From DASUAS01 sp963756895 (lineage in GTDB: Bacteria > Actinomycetota > Acidimicrobiia > IMCC26256 > DASPTH01): a stretch of 64,000 nucleotides of DNA. Each line of letters opens with the position of its first letter. Position 1 is the stretch's first letter. Below, piece by piece: positions 53,786 to 63,278 of the stretch. The stretch spans positions 496,001-560,000 of the forward strand of contig CAVWPI010000011.1 of NCBI GenBank assembly GCA_963756895.1, written 5' to 3'. The translations under genes and the position numbers were made by a program. A model generated the notes under the pieces. That model made no database searches and was not told where the DNA came from. It worked only from the letters and a program-made list of their open reading frames with translations.

Positions 53786-54540
53786 GCGACGTGACCCGCG
53801 CCGACTACTGCACCATCGGAGTCGCCGAGTGCTTCCGCGGCGACGGCGAGATCATGGCCAACCCCATCGGCACCATCCCTGCGATCGGCGGTCGGCTCGC
53901 GCGCGACGTGTTCGAACCCGACCTGGTGATGACCGACGGCGAGGCGCTGCTCGTGAGCAACGGCATCCCCATCGGCGTCGACGCTCCCGACAAGACCATC
54001 GAGGCGTGGAACCCGTACCGCACCATGTTCGACGTCGTGTGGTCGGGTCGTCGTCACGTGATGATGGGTGCGTCGCAGCTCGACGCGTTCGGCAACCAGA
54101 ACTTCGCCTTCATCGGAGATCCTGCGCAGCCGAAGGTGCAGCTGCTCGGCATGCGTGGTGCACCCGGCAACACAGTGCAGAACATCACCAGCTACTGGAT
54201 CCCCGCGCACTCGCCGCGGGTGTTCGTCGAGAGCATCGATGTCGTGTCGGGCATCGGCTACGACCGCGCCGCCGAGCTCGGCGAGTGGGTGGAGGAGCAC
54301 CACGAGCTGCGGCGCGTGGTCACGAACCTCGCGGTGCTCGACTTCGGCGGTCTCGACCACCGCATGCGACTCCTGAGCGTCCACCCGGGCGTCACGGTCG
54401 ACGACGTCGTCACGGCGACCGGTTTCGAGCTCGCGCTCGCCGACACCGTGGAGGAGACGCGGCCACCGACGCCGGAAGAGACCGAGGTGATTGCGCGCCT
54501 CGATCCCAAGGGCATGCGCAACCAGGAAGTCCCGGGCTGA
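53782..54540 (+). CDS. ipdB: CoA-transferase-like ring hydrolase, beta subunit (IpdB-like)
   Basis: Beta-subunit partner of 252 residues: GVAECFRGDGEIMANPIGTIPAIGGRLAR, MMGASQLDAFGNQNFAFIGD, and MRGAPGNTVQNITSYWIPAHSPRVFVE. It lacks the SENG motif of active CoA-transferases, in keeping with a hydrolase. It is coupled to IpdA by a GTGA overlap and is followed 5 bases later by an IpdC-like gene. Confidence 0.85.
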   Translation: MSDVTRADYCTIGVAECFRGDGEIMANPIGTIPAIGGRLARDVFEPDLVMTDGEALLVSNGIPIGVDAPDKTIEAWNPYRTMFDVVWSGRRHVMMGASQLDAFGNQNFAFIGDPAQPKVQLLGMRGAPGNTVQNITSYWIPAHSPRVFVESIDVVSGIGYDRAAELGEWVEEHHELRRVVTNLAVLDFGGLDHRMRLLSVHPGVTVDDVVTATGFELALADTVEETRPPTPEETEVIARLDPKGMRNQEVPG

Positions 54541-54545
54541 CGACC

Positions 54546-55619
54546 GTGCACCCTCGACTGCACACCCGCTTCTGCGAACTGGTCGGTGTCGAGTACCCGA
54601 TCGTGCAGACGGGCATGGGCTGGGTGTCGGGCGCCGGCCTCACCGCCGCGACGGCGGCCGCGGGCGGCCTGGGCCTCATCGCCAGCGCCACCATGGACTT
54701 CGGCCAGCTGCGCGACGCGATCGCGCAGGTGAAGGCGCGCACGTCGAACCCGTTCGGCGTGAACCTGCGCGCCGACGCCGCCGACATCGGCGATCGCATC
54801 ACGCTGCTGATCGACGAGCAGGTGAAGGTGGCAAGCTTCGCCCAGGCGCCGAAGGAGGCGCTGATCGGCCAACTGCACGACGGCGGTGTGCTCGTCGTAC
54901 CGTCGATCGGCGCCAAGCGCCACGCCGAGAAGGTGCTCGAGTGGGGCGTCGACGCAGTGCTCGTGCAGGGCGGCGAGGGGGGCGGTCACACCGGCTCGGT
55001 GCCCACCACCATCCTGTTGCCCCAGGTGGTCGACGCGGTGCAGGGCCGGGTCCCGGTCATCGCCGCCGGCGGGTTCTTCGACGGTCGCGGCCTCGTCGCC
55101 GCGCTTGCCTACGGCGCGGACGCCATCGCGATGGGCACGCGCTTCCTGCTCAGCGCCGACAGCGCGGTGCCGCAGTCGGTGAAGGACTACTACCTGGCTC
55201 GCGCGGTCACCGACACCGTCGTCACCAAGCAGATCGACGGTGTGCCGCACCGCATGCTCGACACCGAGCTCGTGGAAGAGGTGGAGTCGGGCCGGGGCAA
55301 GGTGTGGGCGCTTCCACGTGCCACCGCGAACGCGTGGCGCTTCCACAGGTTGTCGGGCATCTCGCTGCCGGCGATGGCGAAGGAGGGGCTGGCGATGCGC
55401 AAGTCGCTCGGCCTCACCTGGACGCAGACGATGATGGCGGCCAACGCGCCCATGCTCACCAAGGCCGCGTTGGTCGACGGCAAGGTGGAGTCGGGCGTGC
55501 TCCCGAGCGGCCAGGTCGTCGGCGTGATCGACGACCTGCCAACCTGCAAGGAACTGATCGATCGGATCGTGGCCGAGGCCAGCAAGATCCTCGAAGACGT
55601 GGAGGGAAGCAATGCCTGA
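54546..55619 (+). CDS. ipdC: Nitronate monooxygenase-family flavoprotein, IpdC-like
   Basis: FMN TIM-barrel protein of 357 residues: VEYPIVQTGMGWVSGAGLTAATAAAGGLGLI (FMN entry), QGGEGGGHTGSVPTTILLPQVVDAV with His148, and IAAGGFFDGRGLVAALAYGADAIAMGTRFLLS. IpdC is the member of this family that introduces a double bond in HIP-CoA degradation in mycobacteria. The GTG 54546 start is 5 bases after IpdB. It overlaps the MaoC gene by 8 bases. Confidence 0.84.
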   Translation: MHPRLHTRFCELVGVEYPIVQTGMGWVSGAGLTAATAAAGGLGLIASATMDFGQLRDAIAQVKARTSNPFGVNLRADAADIGDRITLLIDEQVKVASFAQAPKEALIGQLHDGGVLVVPSIGAKRHAEKVLEWGVDAVLVQGGEGGGHTGSVPTTILLPQVVDAVQGRVPVIAAGGFFDGRGLVAALAYGADAIAMGTRFLLSADSAVPQSVKDYYLARAVTDTVVTKQIDGVPHRMLDTELVEEVESGRGKVWALPRATANAWRFHRLSGISLPAMAKEGLAMRKSLGLTWTQTMMAANAPMLTKAALVDGKVESGVLPSGQVVGVIDDLPTCKELIDRIVAEASKILEDVEGSNA

Positions 55620-56076
55620 GCCGAGGGTGTTCAACGGCGTCGACAGCGTGAAGGCCGCGGTGGGCGAACACCTCGGCTACAGCGACTGGCTGGAGATCAC
55701 GCAGGAGCGCGTCAACACGTTCGCCGAGGCGACGGGCGACTACCAGTGGATCCACATCGACGTCGAGCGCGCGAAGTCGGGTCCCTTCGGCGGCACCATC
55801 GCGCACGGCTACCTCACGCTCTCGCTGGCGAGCTTCTTCCTGCCGCAGATCGCGCGGTACGAGGGGTTCGCGCTGGCGGTCAACTACGGCGTCGACAAGG
55901 TGCGCTTCATCGCGCCGGTGCTCGTGGGCAAGCGCATCCGCGCCGGCGCCGAGATGATGGAGGTCACCGACGTCAAGGGCGGTGGCGTCCAGACCAAGGT
56001 GCTCATCACCATCGAGATCGAGGGCAGCGAGAAGCCGGCCTGCGTGATCGAGTCGATCTCTCGGTGGATCCCGTAG
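55612..56076 (+). CDS. MaoC-family (R)-specific enoyl-CoA hydratase
   Basis: Single hot-dog-fold hydratase of 154 residues. Catalytic Asp43 and His48 lie in FAEATGDYQWIHID, followed by GPFGGTIAHGYLTLSLASFFLPQI. Length and motif match small MaoC proteins such as mycobacterial HtdZ-type hydratases. It probably hydrates an enoyl-CoA formed in ring or side-chain oxidation. ATG 55612 lies inside the IpdC 3' end, and its stop overlaps the next GTG. Confidence 0.86.
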   Translation: MPEPRVFNGVDSVKAAVGEHLGYSDWLEITQERVNTFAEATGDYQWIHIDVERAKSGPFGGTIAHGYLTLSLASFFLPQIARYEGFALAVNYGVDKVRFIAPVLVGKRIRAGAEMMEVTDVKGGGVQTKVLITIEIEGSEKPACVIESISRWIP

Positions 56077-56570
56077 TGGCCGCGACGGAAGCGGGCGGCG
56101 CCGCCGCGCAGATGGGCAAGGGCGTCAAGCAGCGCGACAAGATCCGCATGACCGACGAGGAGATCGCCGAGTTCCTCCGCGGCAAGCACACGATGTCGTT
56201 GGCGTCGATCAACGCTGACGGCACCATCCACCTCGTGGCGATGTGGTACGGCTTCCTCGAAGGTGAGATCGCGTTCGAGACCAAGGCGAAGTCGCAGAAG
56301 GTGGCGAACCTGCGGCGCAACCCGAACATCACGTGCATGGTCGAGACCGGCGACGACTACAACGAGCTCAAGGGTGTGCAGATCATCGGCACCGCCGAGA
56401 TCTTCGACGATCGTGACCGAATGCTCGAGATGGGCAAGTCGGTGTTCTCACGTCATGTGGGTCCCTACACCGACGACATGCTCCCGGCCGTCGAGATGAT
56501 GTTGAACAAGCGCGTCGGCATCAAGGTGCACCACACCCGCGTCGCCACCTGGGATCACTCCAAGCTCTGA
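56076..56570 (+). CDS. PPOX-class F420-dependent-type protein
   Basis: Split-barrel flavin/F420 protein of 164 residues. After a ~20-residue leader comes DEEIAEFLRGKHTMSLASINADGTIHLVAMWYGFLEGEIAFET, then KSQKVANLRRNPNITCMVETGDDYNELKGVQIIGTAEI. This is the PPOX-class actinobacterial group, often F420-binding. The GTG start overlaps the MaoC stop (TAGTG), making it the last gene of the steroid-type operon. The role in the pathway is unknown. Confidence 0.82.
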   Translation: MAATEAGGAAAQMGKGVKQRDKIRMTDEEIAEFLRGKHTMSLASINADGTIHLVAMWYGFLEGEIAFETKAKSQKVANLRRNPNITCMVETGDDYNELKGVQIIGTAEIFDDRDRMLEMGKSVFSRHVGPYTDDMLPAVEMMLNKRVGIKVHHTRVATWDHSKL

Positions 56571-56589
56571 CCCGCGTTTGAAGCGGTCA
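56568..56589. terminator. Hairpin containing both convergent stop codons
   Basis: TGACC(c)GC-gtttgaa-GCGGTCA: 7-base stem with one bulge, exactly spanning the two stops. Likely bidirectional terminator; no T tract. Confidence 0.5.
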
Positions 56590-57357
56590 GGGCTTGCGGA
56601 GCTCGATCAAGAACCGTTGCGCGGTCGACACGAAGGAGCCCTCGGAAGCGATCTGCTCGTGCAGACGTGCGAGACGGTCGCGGTATCGGTCGACCGTGAA
56701 GTCCGGAACCGTCCAGATCACCTTCCGCAGGAAGTACACGACGGCGCCCACGTCGTAGAACTCGACCCGCAGAGACTCCTCGCGCAGGTCGAGGACGTCG
56801 AGGCCATGTGCGCTCGCGTCGGAGACGGCTCGCGCCGAGCTCCGTACGTCGGAAACGGGCTGCGGGCCCATCAGGAAGTCTGTCAACTCTCGGTTGGATC
56901 CCGCACCGACGTGTTGCGCGAAGTAGCGGCCACCACGAGCGAGCGTCCGAGCGATCTCGTCCCATCGAGTTCGAACCGGGTGTCGTGAAGCGATGAGATC
57001 GAACGCCGCATTCCGGAACGGCAGCGCTTGCCGGTCAGCGACCTGCGCGACGGAGCCTCCACGCGCCGCCAGGTTCCACCTCGCGATGGCCACGTTGGGT
57101 GCCCACGATTCCGTCGCCGCGACGGTCGACGGTCGCCGCGACGCACGATCCAAGGCTTCGACGAGAACCTCCGCCCCGCCTGTCTGCACATCGAGCAGGG
57201 ATCGGGAGTGCTGCACGCGCGAGACGAGGAGCCGGGAGTAGCCCCAGGACGGCCGCTGCTCGAACGCCCGCCCGTCGAGCCAGGAGAACCCCCAGCCAGC
57301 GACAGACGCGGCGTCCGCAACCGCGACGAGGTCCTCGAAGTCGGCACCGATCCGCAC
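56587..57357 (-). CDS. Class I SAM-dependent methyltransferase
   Basis: Methyltransferase of 256 residues. SAM region SLLDVQTGGAEVLVEAL (variant of the GxGxG loop), TVAATESWAPNVAIARWNL, and DLIASRHPVRTRWDEIARTLARGGRYFAQHVG. Motif I is degenerate (DVQTGG). A C-terminal segment VVYFLRKVIWTVPDF is common in Trm112-independent actinobacterial methyltransferases of unknown substrate. GTG 57357 is the only upstream start. It is separated from the macro-domain gene by 42 bases on the same strand. Confidence 0.8.
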   Translation of the reverse strand: MRIGADFEDLVAVADAASVAGWGFSWLDGRAFEQRPSWGYSRLLVSRVQHSRSLLDVQTGGAEVLVEALDRASRRPSTVAATESWAPNVAIARWNLAARGGSVAQVADRQALPFRNAAFDLIASRHPVRTRWDEIARTLARGGRYFAQHVGAGSNRELTDFLMGPQPVSDVRSSARAVSDASAHGLDVLDLREESLRVEFYDVGAVVYFLRKVIWTVPDFTVDRYRDRLARLHEQIASEGSFVSTAQRFLIELRKP

Positions 57358-57399
57358 GAGGCGGAGCCTTCCACACTCGCAGAAACCGCTGATGCGCCC

Positions 57400-57915
57400 T
57401 CAGGACAGGAGTGTCTCGTATGCAGTCAGGGTGGCGGCATCGAAGGCGACGAGTCGCACCAGGTCGATCGGTCCCTCGAACGAGCGAATGGTCTCGACCG
57501 CGACGCTCGCCGCGGCGCGCATGGGATAGCCGTAGATGCCGGTCGAGATCGCAGGAAAGGCGATGCTTCGAGCACCCACTTCGGTCGCGCACTCGAGTGA
57601 GCGCCGATAGCACGACGCAAGCAGGTCGGGCTCACCCTCGGTGCCTCCGCGCCACACGGGGCCGACGGTGTGGATGATCCACTGCGCCGGCAACCTGAAG
57701 CCCGGTGTCACCTTCGCGTCGCCCGTCGCGCATCCGCCCAACAAGCGACAGGCGTCAACGAGCTCCGCGCCGGCTGCGCGATGAATCGCACCGTCAACCC
57801 CTCCACCGCCCAAGAGCGACGAGTTCGCCGCGTTGACGACCGCGTCGACCGATTGCTCGGTGATGTCAGCGCGGACTGCGTCGAGAATCACGAGATCACC
57901 AGACGAACCGGGCAC
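57400..57915 (-). CDS. Macro-domain ADP-ribose/O-acetyl-ADP-ribose deacetylase
   Basis: Macro-domain protein of 171 residues: ADITEQSVDAVVNAANSSLLGGGGVDGAIHRAAG at the N-terminus, with Asp18 for the adenine and Asn28/Asn31 for the distal ribose. IHTVGPVWRGGTEGE and FPAISTGIYGYPMRAAASVA follow. This matches MacroD/YmdB-type deacetylases that hydrolyse O-acetyl-ADP-ribose and mono-ADP-ribosyl esters. Intact; no toxin or ADP-ribosyltransferase partner is visible. Confidence 0.9.
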   Translation of the reverse strand: MPGSSGDLVILDAVRADITEQSVDAVVNAANSSLLGGGGVDGAIHRAAGAELVDACRLLGGCATGDAKVTPGFRLPAQWIIHTVGPVWRGGTEGEPDLLASCYRRSLECATEVGARSIAFPAISTGIYGYPMRAAASVAVETIRSFEGPIDLVRLVAFDAATLTAYETLLS

Positions 57916-57990
57916 ATCGCACCCATCGTCAGGACGACGAGCGCGGCTGTCAAGCCGGCGCCCTCCCTGATCCGCGAGGTCGGGACCTCG

Positions 57991-60446
57991 TCAGTCGCTC
58001 CTGAGCACGACGGCGGGCCGCAACCGCGCCACGCGTCGCGCGGGAATCGCCGCCACCACGTTGGCCACGACGACGGCCGCGACGGCAATGCCGAGTACGG
58101 CGAGAACGGAAACCGTCGTCTCGGCCGCCATGCCGGCCTGGTCGGCGACCCGTTGCCAGACGAGCCGGCCGAGGAGCACGCCGAGCGGCACGCCGATCAG
58201 TACTCCGAGCCCGGCGAGCAACGTGGCCTGCACCGCGACTGCGGACATGACCTGACGGCGGCGGAAGCCGATGGTCTTGAGCGTCGCGAAGTCGTGCGCT
58301 CGGACCGGCACCGCGCTCGCGAGCGCGTAGCCGAGTCCGAGACAGCCGATGATCGCCAGCAGGGCGCCGAGCAGCCAGGGCAGCGCGTCGACCTGCTCCA
58401 ACCGGTCGACCTCGAGTGGCGCACCGCGGGCCGGGAAGAGCCGCACTCCCTCGGGCAGGCTCGACAGGCGCCGACGGGCGGCTCGAACGTCGGCATCGGC
58501 GCGCCATCGGATCGCGACGACGGGTGTCGACGAGTCCTCTCGACTGATCCGGGCGAACGCGGGACCGGTGAGCGTCGCGCCCTCCGCGATGGCCTGGTTG
58601 TCGCTCGTGCCCGAGAGCCCGGGGAGGACGACACGTCCGACGACTCGGTACGCTGTGGGTGCCCACCGGCGACGCGATGCGGACCATGTCGCCGATCGAC
58701 CGATCGATCTCGTCGAGCGTGTCGGTGCCGAGCGCGACCTCGTCACGCGCGCGCGGCGTGCGGCCGTCGAGCACGGTCGGGCCGACGGCGCCGTCGATCC
58801 GGGCAAATCCGAAGACGGTGATGCCGTGCCCGTTCACCTCGGCGGTTCCCGTGCACACCTCGGAGACGCCGGCAACCGCGGGATCGTCGACGATCGCGGT
58901 CGGTCAGCCCGGAGCACGGCCCCGCGTCCCGTTGCAAGGCCTGCTCGCCGATGCCGGCTTCGGCATCCCAGTTGGTGCCGAACGCACGGGCGTCGCCCGG
59001 CAGCGCGTCGAGGCTCGTCGCGAACACCACGGCCGCGACGACACCGAGCACGGCGACGACCGCAGCGACGCCGCCGGTGCGCACGAATGCGCTGCGTTCT
59101 CTCCCGCCGGGCTCGAGCGTCATCGCGATCCCGACCGTCGCCGATGGCGGCAGCCCCGACGCCATCGCTCGCCGTGCGAGCTCGGACGGTGCGACGCCGG
59201 TTCGTCGGCTCCGCCGCGCTCAGCGCAACGACGCGGTGTGCCACCCACACGCCGAGGCCGAGGTGATGACCACGACGATCGCGACGAAGCCGCCCATCAG
59301 CACGACGCCGTCGAAATCGAGACCGGGGTGAGGTTCGGCACGGCGCGCGGTGCCCAGGGGCATCAGCGGTGACGAGCGCGAACGCGCCCACGACGGCCAG
59401 CGCCGCGCCGACCAACGCAACCGGCAGCGCCGCGAGCCCGACCGTGACGACGCGCATCCGCCGGGACAGGCCGAGGGACTGGAGGAGCGGGACGTCGCGA
59501 CCGAACCCGTCGGCGACGCGGCGGAGCACGATCGCGGCGACGACCAGCCCCGCGAATCCGGCGACGACCGCGAACACGATCAATCCGGTCGTGAGCACGT
59601 CGATCGACTGCTCGACGCCGCCTTCGAATTCGGACGACGGCTGGACCTGGAACTCACCCGATGCCACGCTCTCCGATCCGGCCTGCCGACGGAGGAACTC
59701 GACGACTCGCGGTGCGTCATCGGCGTCGGACAGCCGGACGAAGAGCACCACCGGGGCGAAGGTCCCGATCTCGTCGCCGTAGCGGTCGAGGAACGCCGGC
59801 GTCGCGAGGAGGAGCCCTCCCGCGTCGCCCTCGATCGACAGGTCGCTCGGGATCCTCGTGATGCCGACGACGCGGAGCCGGACTTCGGTCCGTCGGGGGT
59901 CGGCGGCTGGCCGCCGCTGTTCATGAGTTCGGCGACCTGCGCCGGCGAGTATCCGGAGACGACGAGGTGGTCGCCGATGCCGAGGTGCATGGCGCGTCGC
60001 GAGCGTCTCGGGGACCGCCACCTCATCGACCCGGTCGGCGTCGCGGTCGCCGTCCCTCGAGCAGCCGCGGCACCTCGATGGTCCGGCCCAGGCGATCGTC
60101 GGCGACGGCACCGAACGACTGGAACTGCCCGTTGACATTGGCGACGAGTTGCCGGGCGCGGCCCACCGCCGACGACGCCGGGCAAGGCTCGGAGCGACGT
60201 CGAGCGTGGCGTCGTCGATCGCGGGCCCGAAGACCCGGAGCTGCGCGGCCGGGTCTCGGCCTTCATGCGCTCGAACGCCGAATCGCTCCGGCGGGCACCG
60301 GCGACCGTCGCCAGGAAGACCGCGCCACTGAACGCGACGATCAGCGTCGCCGCGACGAGGCTGCGCCGGTGCCGCCGACGGTGCGCCGACGAGCACATCC
60401 GGGCCGCCGCGAGCTCTCCGCGGGTCACCGTTGCCTGCCACCGCAC
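57991..60446 (-). CDS. ABC transporter permease (FtsX/MacB type), heavily frameshifted
   Basis: About 818 residues of a FtsX-domain permease can be pieced together. N-terminal RSLVAATLIVAFSGAVFLATVAGARRSDSAF, a periplasmic region with GIGDHLVVSGYSPAQVAELMNSGG and LLLATPAFLDRYGDEIG, a first FtsX domain (LTTGLIVFAVVAGFAGLVVAAIV ... SLGLSRRMRVV), a middle helix GVVLMGGFVAIVVVITS, and a final FtsX domain (LLGALLAIIGCLGLGYALASAVPVRAHDFATLKTIGF) ending at 57991. At least eight frame changes are needed, far more than in other genes. No ATPase partner lies next to it. It could be a decayed gene. Confidence 0.6.
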
Positions 60447-60594
60447 AGGGAGAGCCAAGCAGATCCGTCGGCCGGCGGCGATGGTGGCGCCCCGGCGCCC
60501 GGGTGGTGCTGGCACCACTCTCGTCTCGATTCGCCACGTGCCGCCTCGCGGGAGGAAGGTGACGGAACCCAGCACCACCCTGAGGGGGACAGCC

Positions 60595-61456
60595 ATGACT
60601 GACACGCCCGTCGCCGTCGTGACCGGTGCGAGCCGCGGGATCGGACGTGCGGGTGCGCTCGCGCTGGCCGAAGCCGGGTTCGACGTCGTCGTGAGCGCGC
60701 GCACCGTCAAGGAGGGCGACGGCGCGTCGGACGCGACCTCGGTGCGCCAGGATCGCAGCGGCGTCGTGGTGCCGGGCAGCCTCGAGCGCACTGCCGCGGA
60801 GATCGAGGAGCGGGGCCGGCGCGCCCTGATCGTGCCGATGGACCTGCTCGATCGCGACGCGGTCCTCGCGCTCCCCGCGACCGTGCTCGAGGGAGTGGGG
60901 CCGGATCGATGTGCTCTTCAACAATGCGATCTACAAAGGCGTCGGCACGCTCGACCGCGTCGCGGATCTCACGCCCGAGGCGATGCTCGACATGTTCACG
61001 GGCAACTTCGTGCACCAGGTGCTGCTGATCCAGGCGGTGCTGCCGCACATGCTCGAGCGCGGACGGGGCACGATCATCGACATGGTGTCCGGCTCGGCCC
61101 GGCTCGACCCCCAGGCGCCGCCCGGGGAGGGTGGCTGGGGCATCCTCTACTCGGGGTCGAAGGCGGCGTTCGCGCGGGTCGCTGGCGGCATCAACGCCGA
61201 GTACCTGAGCGCGGGGATCAAGGCGTTCAACGTCGACCCCGGCAACGTGGTCACCGAAGCCCGCAAGGCGATCAAGACCGACGACGAGTACTCGGCCGGG
61301 TACGGGAGCGAGCCGGCCGAGGCGACGGGGAAGGTCGTGGCCTGGCTCGCCACCGACCCCGGGGCCGACCGGTTCCTCGGCAAGTGGATCTTCGCCCCGA
61401 AGCTGTGCTCCGACCTCGGCTTGCTCGACGGCTGGACCTACGAGCCCGTCGGCTGA
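60595..61456 (+). CDS. SDR-family oxidoreductase, frameshifted
   Basis: SDR of about 286 residues: VTGASRGIGRAGALALAEAG, an insertion KEGDGASDATSVRQDRSG, PGSLERTAAEIEERG, then after a shift near 60898 RIDVLFNNAIYKGVGTLDR, Ser region MVSGSARLD, Tyr-Lys in YSGSKAAFARVA, and LCSDLGLLDGW at the end. It is a paralogue of the SDR at 37193. GAGGGGG precedes ATG 60595. Confidence 0.8.
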
Positions 61457-61471
61457 GCACTGCACGGATCG

Positions 61472-61615
61472 CTACGAGGTGGTTCCGCCGCCGTCCCAGA
61501 GCAAGAAGTACAGGGTGAACAAGATCGCGGCCACGAGTACGAGGCCGACGAAGATCGCGGCGATCCAGGATCCATCAGCTTCCGGCGATGCTGGCCGCTC
61601 ATCCGTCTCGGTCAA
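61472..61615 (-). CDS. Small single-pass membrane protein (47 aa)
   Basis: A 47-residue open frame in the gap after the SDR. It starts at TTG 61615 (CTG two codons earlier is possible) with a short acidic head (TETDERPASPEADG), then one transmembrane helix (WIAAIFVGLVLVAAILFTLY), then a short GGG-containing tail. GAGAGG lies upstream. Codon use is normal for the window. The family is not recognised. Confidence 0.55.
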   Translation of the reverse strand: MTETDERPASPEADGSWIAAIFVGLVLVAAILFTLYFLLWDGGGTTS

Positions 61616-61828
61616 CAGTGCCGCCTCTCACGGGAGTACGTGCGGAACGCAGCGTGGCACGTTTCGCGCAGGGGGACAAGGCAGAACGACCCGAGCGCGC
61701 CGCGACCGTCGAGTCGGTCGGCCCCGCGGTCGTCCCAGCAGTAGGTGTGGCGTCCGCGCCGATTTCTGACCGGGCGGGCGGCGGGTGATATGTGCCGTCC
61801 TCCCGCATTGCATGTAGCACGCTGTCGG

Positions 61829-62557
61829 ATGGACGACCAAGAGTTCACTTCCTGGTTTGCCGCGGAGCTGGCGACACTGCCGAACGTCGTCGCGGTCGCG
61901 CTCGGTGGTTCCCGAGCGCACGGCACTCACCGCCCCGAAAGTGACTGGGACTTCGCGATCTACTACGAGGGATCGTTCGATCCGGATGCGCTGCGGGGGA
62001 TGCGATGGGAGGGCGAGGTCTCCGACATCGGTGGCTGGGGCGGCGGTGTGATGAACGGGGGTGCATGGCTCGACGTCGACGGGCGGCGAGCGGACGTGCA
62101 CTACCGCGATCTCGACGACGTCCGGTTCTGGTGTGGAGAAGCTGAGGCGGGACGCTTCCGGAAGGAGCTCCTCCTGTTCTACGTGGCCGGCATTCCCACG
62201 TACACGGTCATGGGCGAGCTGGCAGTCAACGTCGTGATCACCGGTGACCTTCCGCGGCCCGAGTACCCGGACTCCCTGGCCGAGAGTGCCACGAGCCGAT
62301 GGTTGACGGACGCGGGGGCGAGTCTGGGATACGCGCGTGCGGCGTTGGCGGAGCGAGGCGATGTCCTGACCGCGATCGCGAACAGCTCGCGAGGAGTCAT
62401 CGAGGCGTCGCACAGCAGACTGGCCGAGCGCAGGACCTGGGCGCTCAACGAAAAGGGAATCGCCGACGCCGCGGGCATCGCCGGCCTCGCGGACTCGCTG
62501 CTTACCGCGACCACGGCAGCGGCGCTGGAGACCGCGTCGAGCACGCGGGAGCCGTGA
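61829..62557 (+). CDS. Nucleotidyltransferase-domain protein
   Basis: 242-residue protein with a Pol-beta-type nucleotidyltransferase core: VVAVALGGSRAHGTHRPESDWDFAIYY contains GSRAxG and the paired acids of SDWD. A third acid is probably in RRADVHYRDLDDV. The C-terminal half is helical (SSRGVIEASHSRLAERRTWALNEKGIADAAG). Relatives include aminoglycoside/kanamycin-type and MNT toxin-system enzymes. ATG 61829 follows TAGCAC by 8 bases, a weak leaderless promoter. No HEPN partner is adjacent. Confidence 0.78.
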   Translation: MDDQEFTSWFAAELATLPNVVAVALGGSRAHGTHRPESDWDFAIYYEGSFDPDALRGMRWEGEVSDIGGWGGGVMNGGAWLDVDGRRADVHYRDLDDVRFWCGEAEAGRFRKELLLFYVAGIPTYTVMGELAVNVVITGDLPRPEYPDSLAESATSRWLTDAGASLGYARAALAERGDVLTAIANSSRGVIEASHSRLAERRTWALNEKGIADAAGIAGLADSLLTATTAAALETASSTREP

Positions 62558-62685
62558 TCGACGCACAGAGCTCGGCGCTCGCCTGCTCATCGCCTGAACC
62601 TGCCACCTCGCGGCGAGCGCACTGGGAACGTACGTTCGTCTCGGCCTCTATGCTCGCTCGGTTGACCGAGGAGAGAGGTCGCGAG

Positions 62686-63278
62686 ATGGGTCGAACGCTC
62701 GAGCAGACGCTGGTGAGGAACATCCTGGCGCGCGCCGCGGACCACCCCTGGCGCGTCCAGGACACCGGCGTCCTGGCGATGTGGCTCGACGATCAGCGCG
62801 AGTACCGCCTCCACGTCTGGGACCCCGACGGCGCCATCGGCGATCCGCCGCTCCATGACCATCCCGTCGATTTCACGTCGACGGTCATCGTCGGAGAGAT
62901 CATCAACACGCGCTACGTCGAGGATCCGAGCGGCCCGGAATACGTGCGCGAGCGGTACGCACCCGGAAACGAGCACGACCGGCGAGCCGACGCGTTCGGT
63001 TGGTCGGCAGCGCGACCCGGTTGTGCGCTGGGGATCGCTATCGCCAGGTGGCGCACGAGGTGCACGACAGCCGTCAGTTGCCGGGCACGGTCACCGTGGT
63101 GCACTTCGAAGGCGTCATCGACAACGGCCGCGAGCTCACCGTGTGCCGTCGACCGGGCACCCCGTGGGTCTCCGGTCACGCACGCTCGGCCACGCCGGAC
63201 GAGGTGAAGCGCATCACGGCCTCGGCGCTCGCGTTGTTCGACGTTCCTCGGTCCGGCACGAGTCCCACGATTCCATGA
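62686..63278 (+). CDS. Cupin-like protein of unknown function, frameshifted
   Basis: About 197 residues. LHVWDPDGAIGDPPLHDHPVDFTSTVIVGEIINTRYVED looks like the first half of a cupin barrel (H-x-H near LHDHP). After a shift near 63020, RYRQVAHEVHDSRQLPGTVTVVHFEGVIDNGRELTVCRRPG may be the second half, with a third His. ATG 62686 follows GAGAGG; ATG 62650 would add 12 residues. Substrate unknown. It is coupled closely to the Nudix gene. Confidence 0.55.

Noticed and set aside
57400..57915. Macro domain as the antitoxin of a DarTG system
   Set aside because: No DarT-like ADP-ribosyltransferase gene is adjacent on either side.
61829..63278. MNT/HEPN-type toxin-antitoxin pair
   Set aside because: The nucleotidyltransferase is not followed by a HEPN protein; the next gene looks cupin-like and starts 128 bases later.
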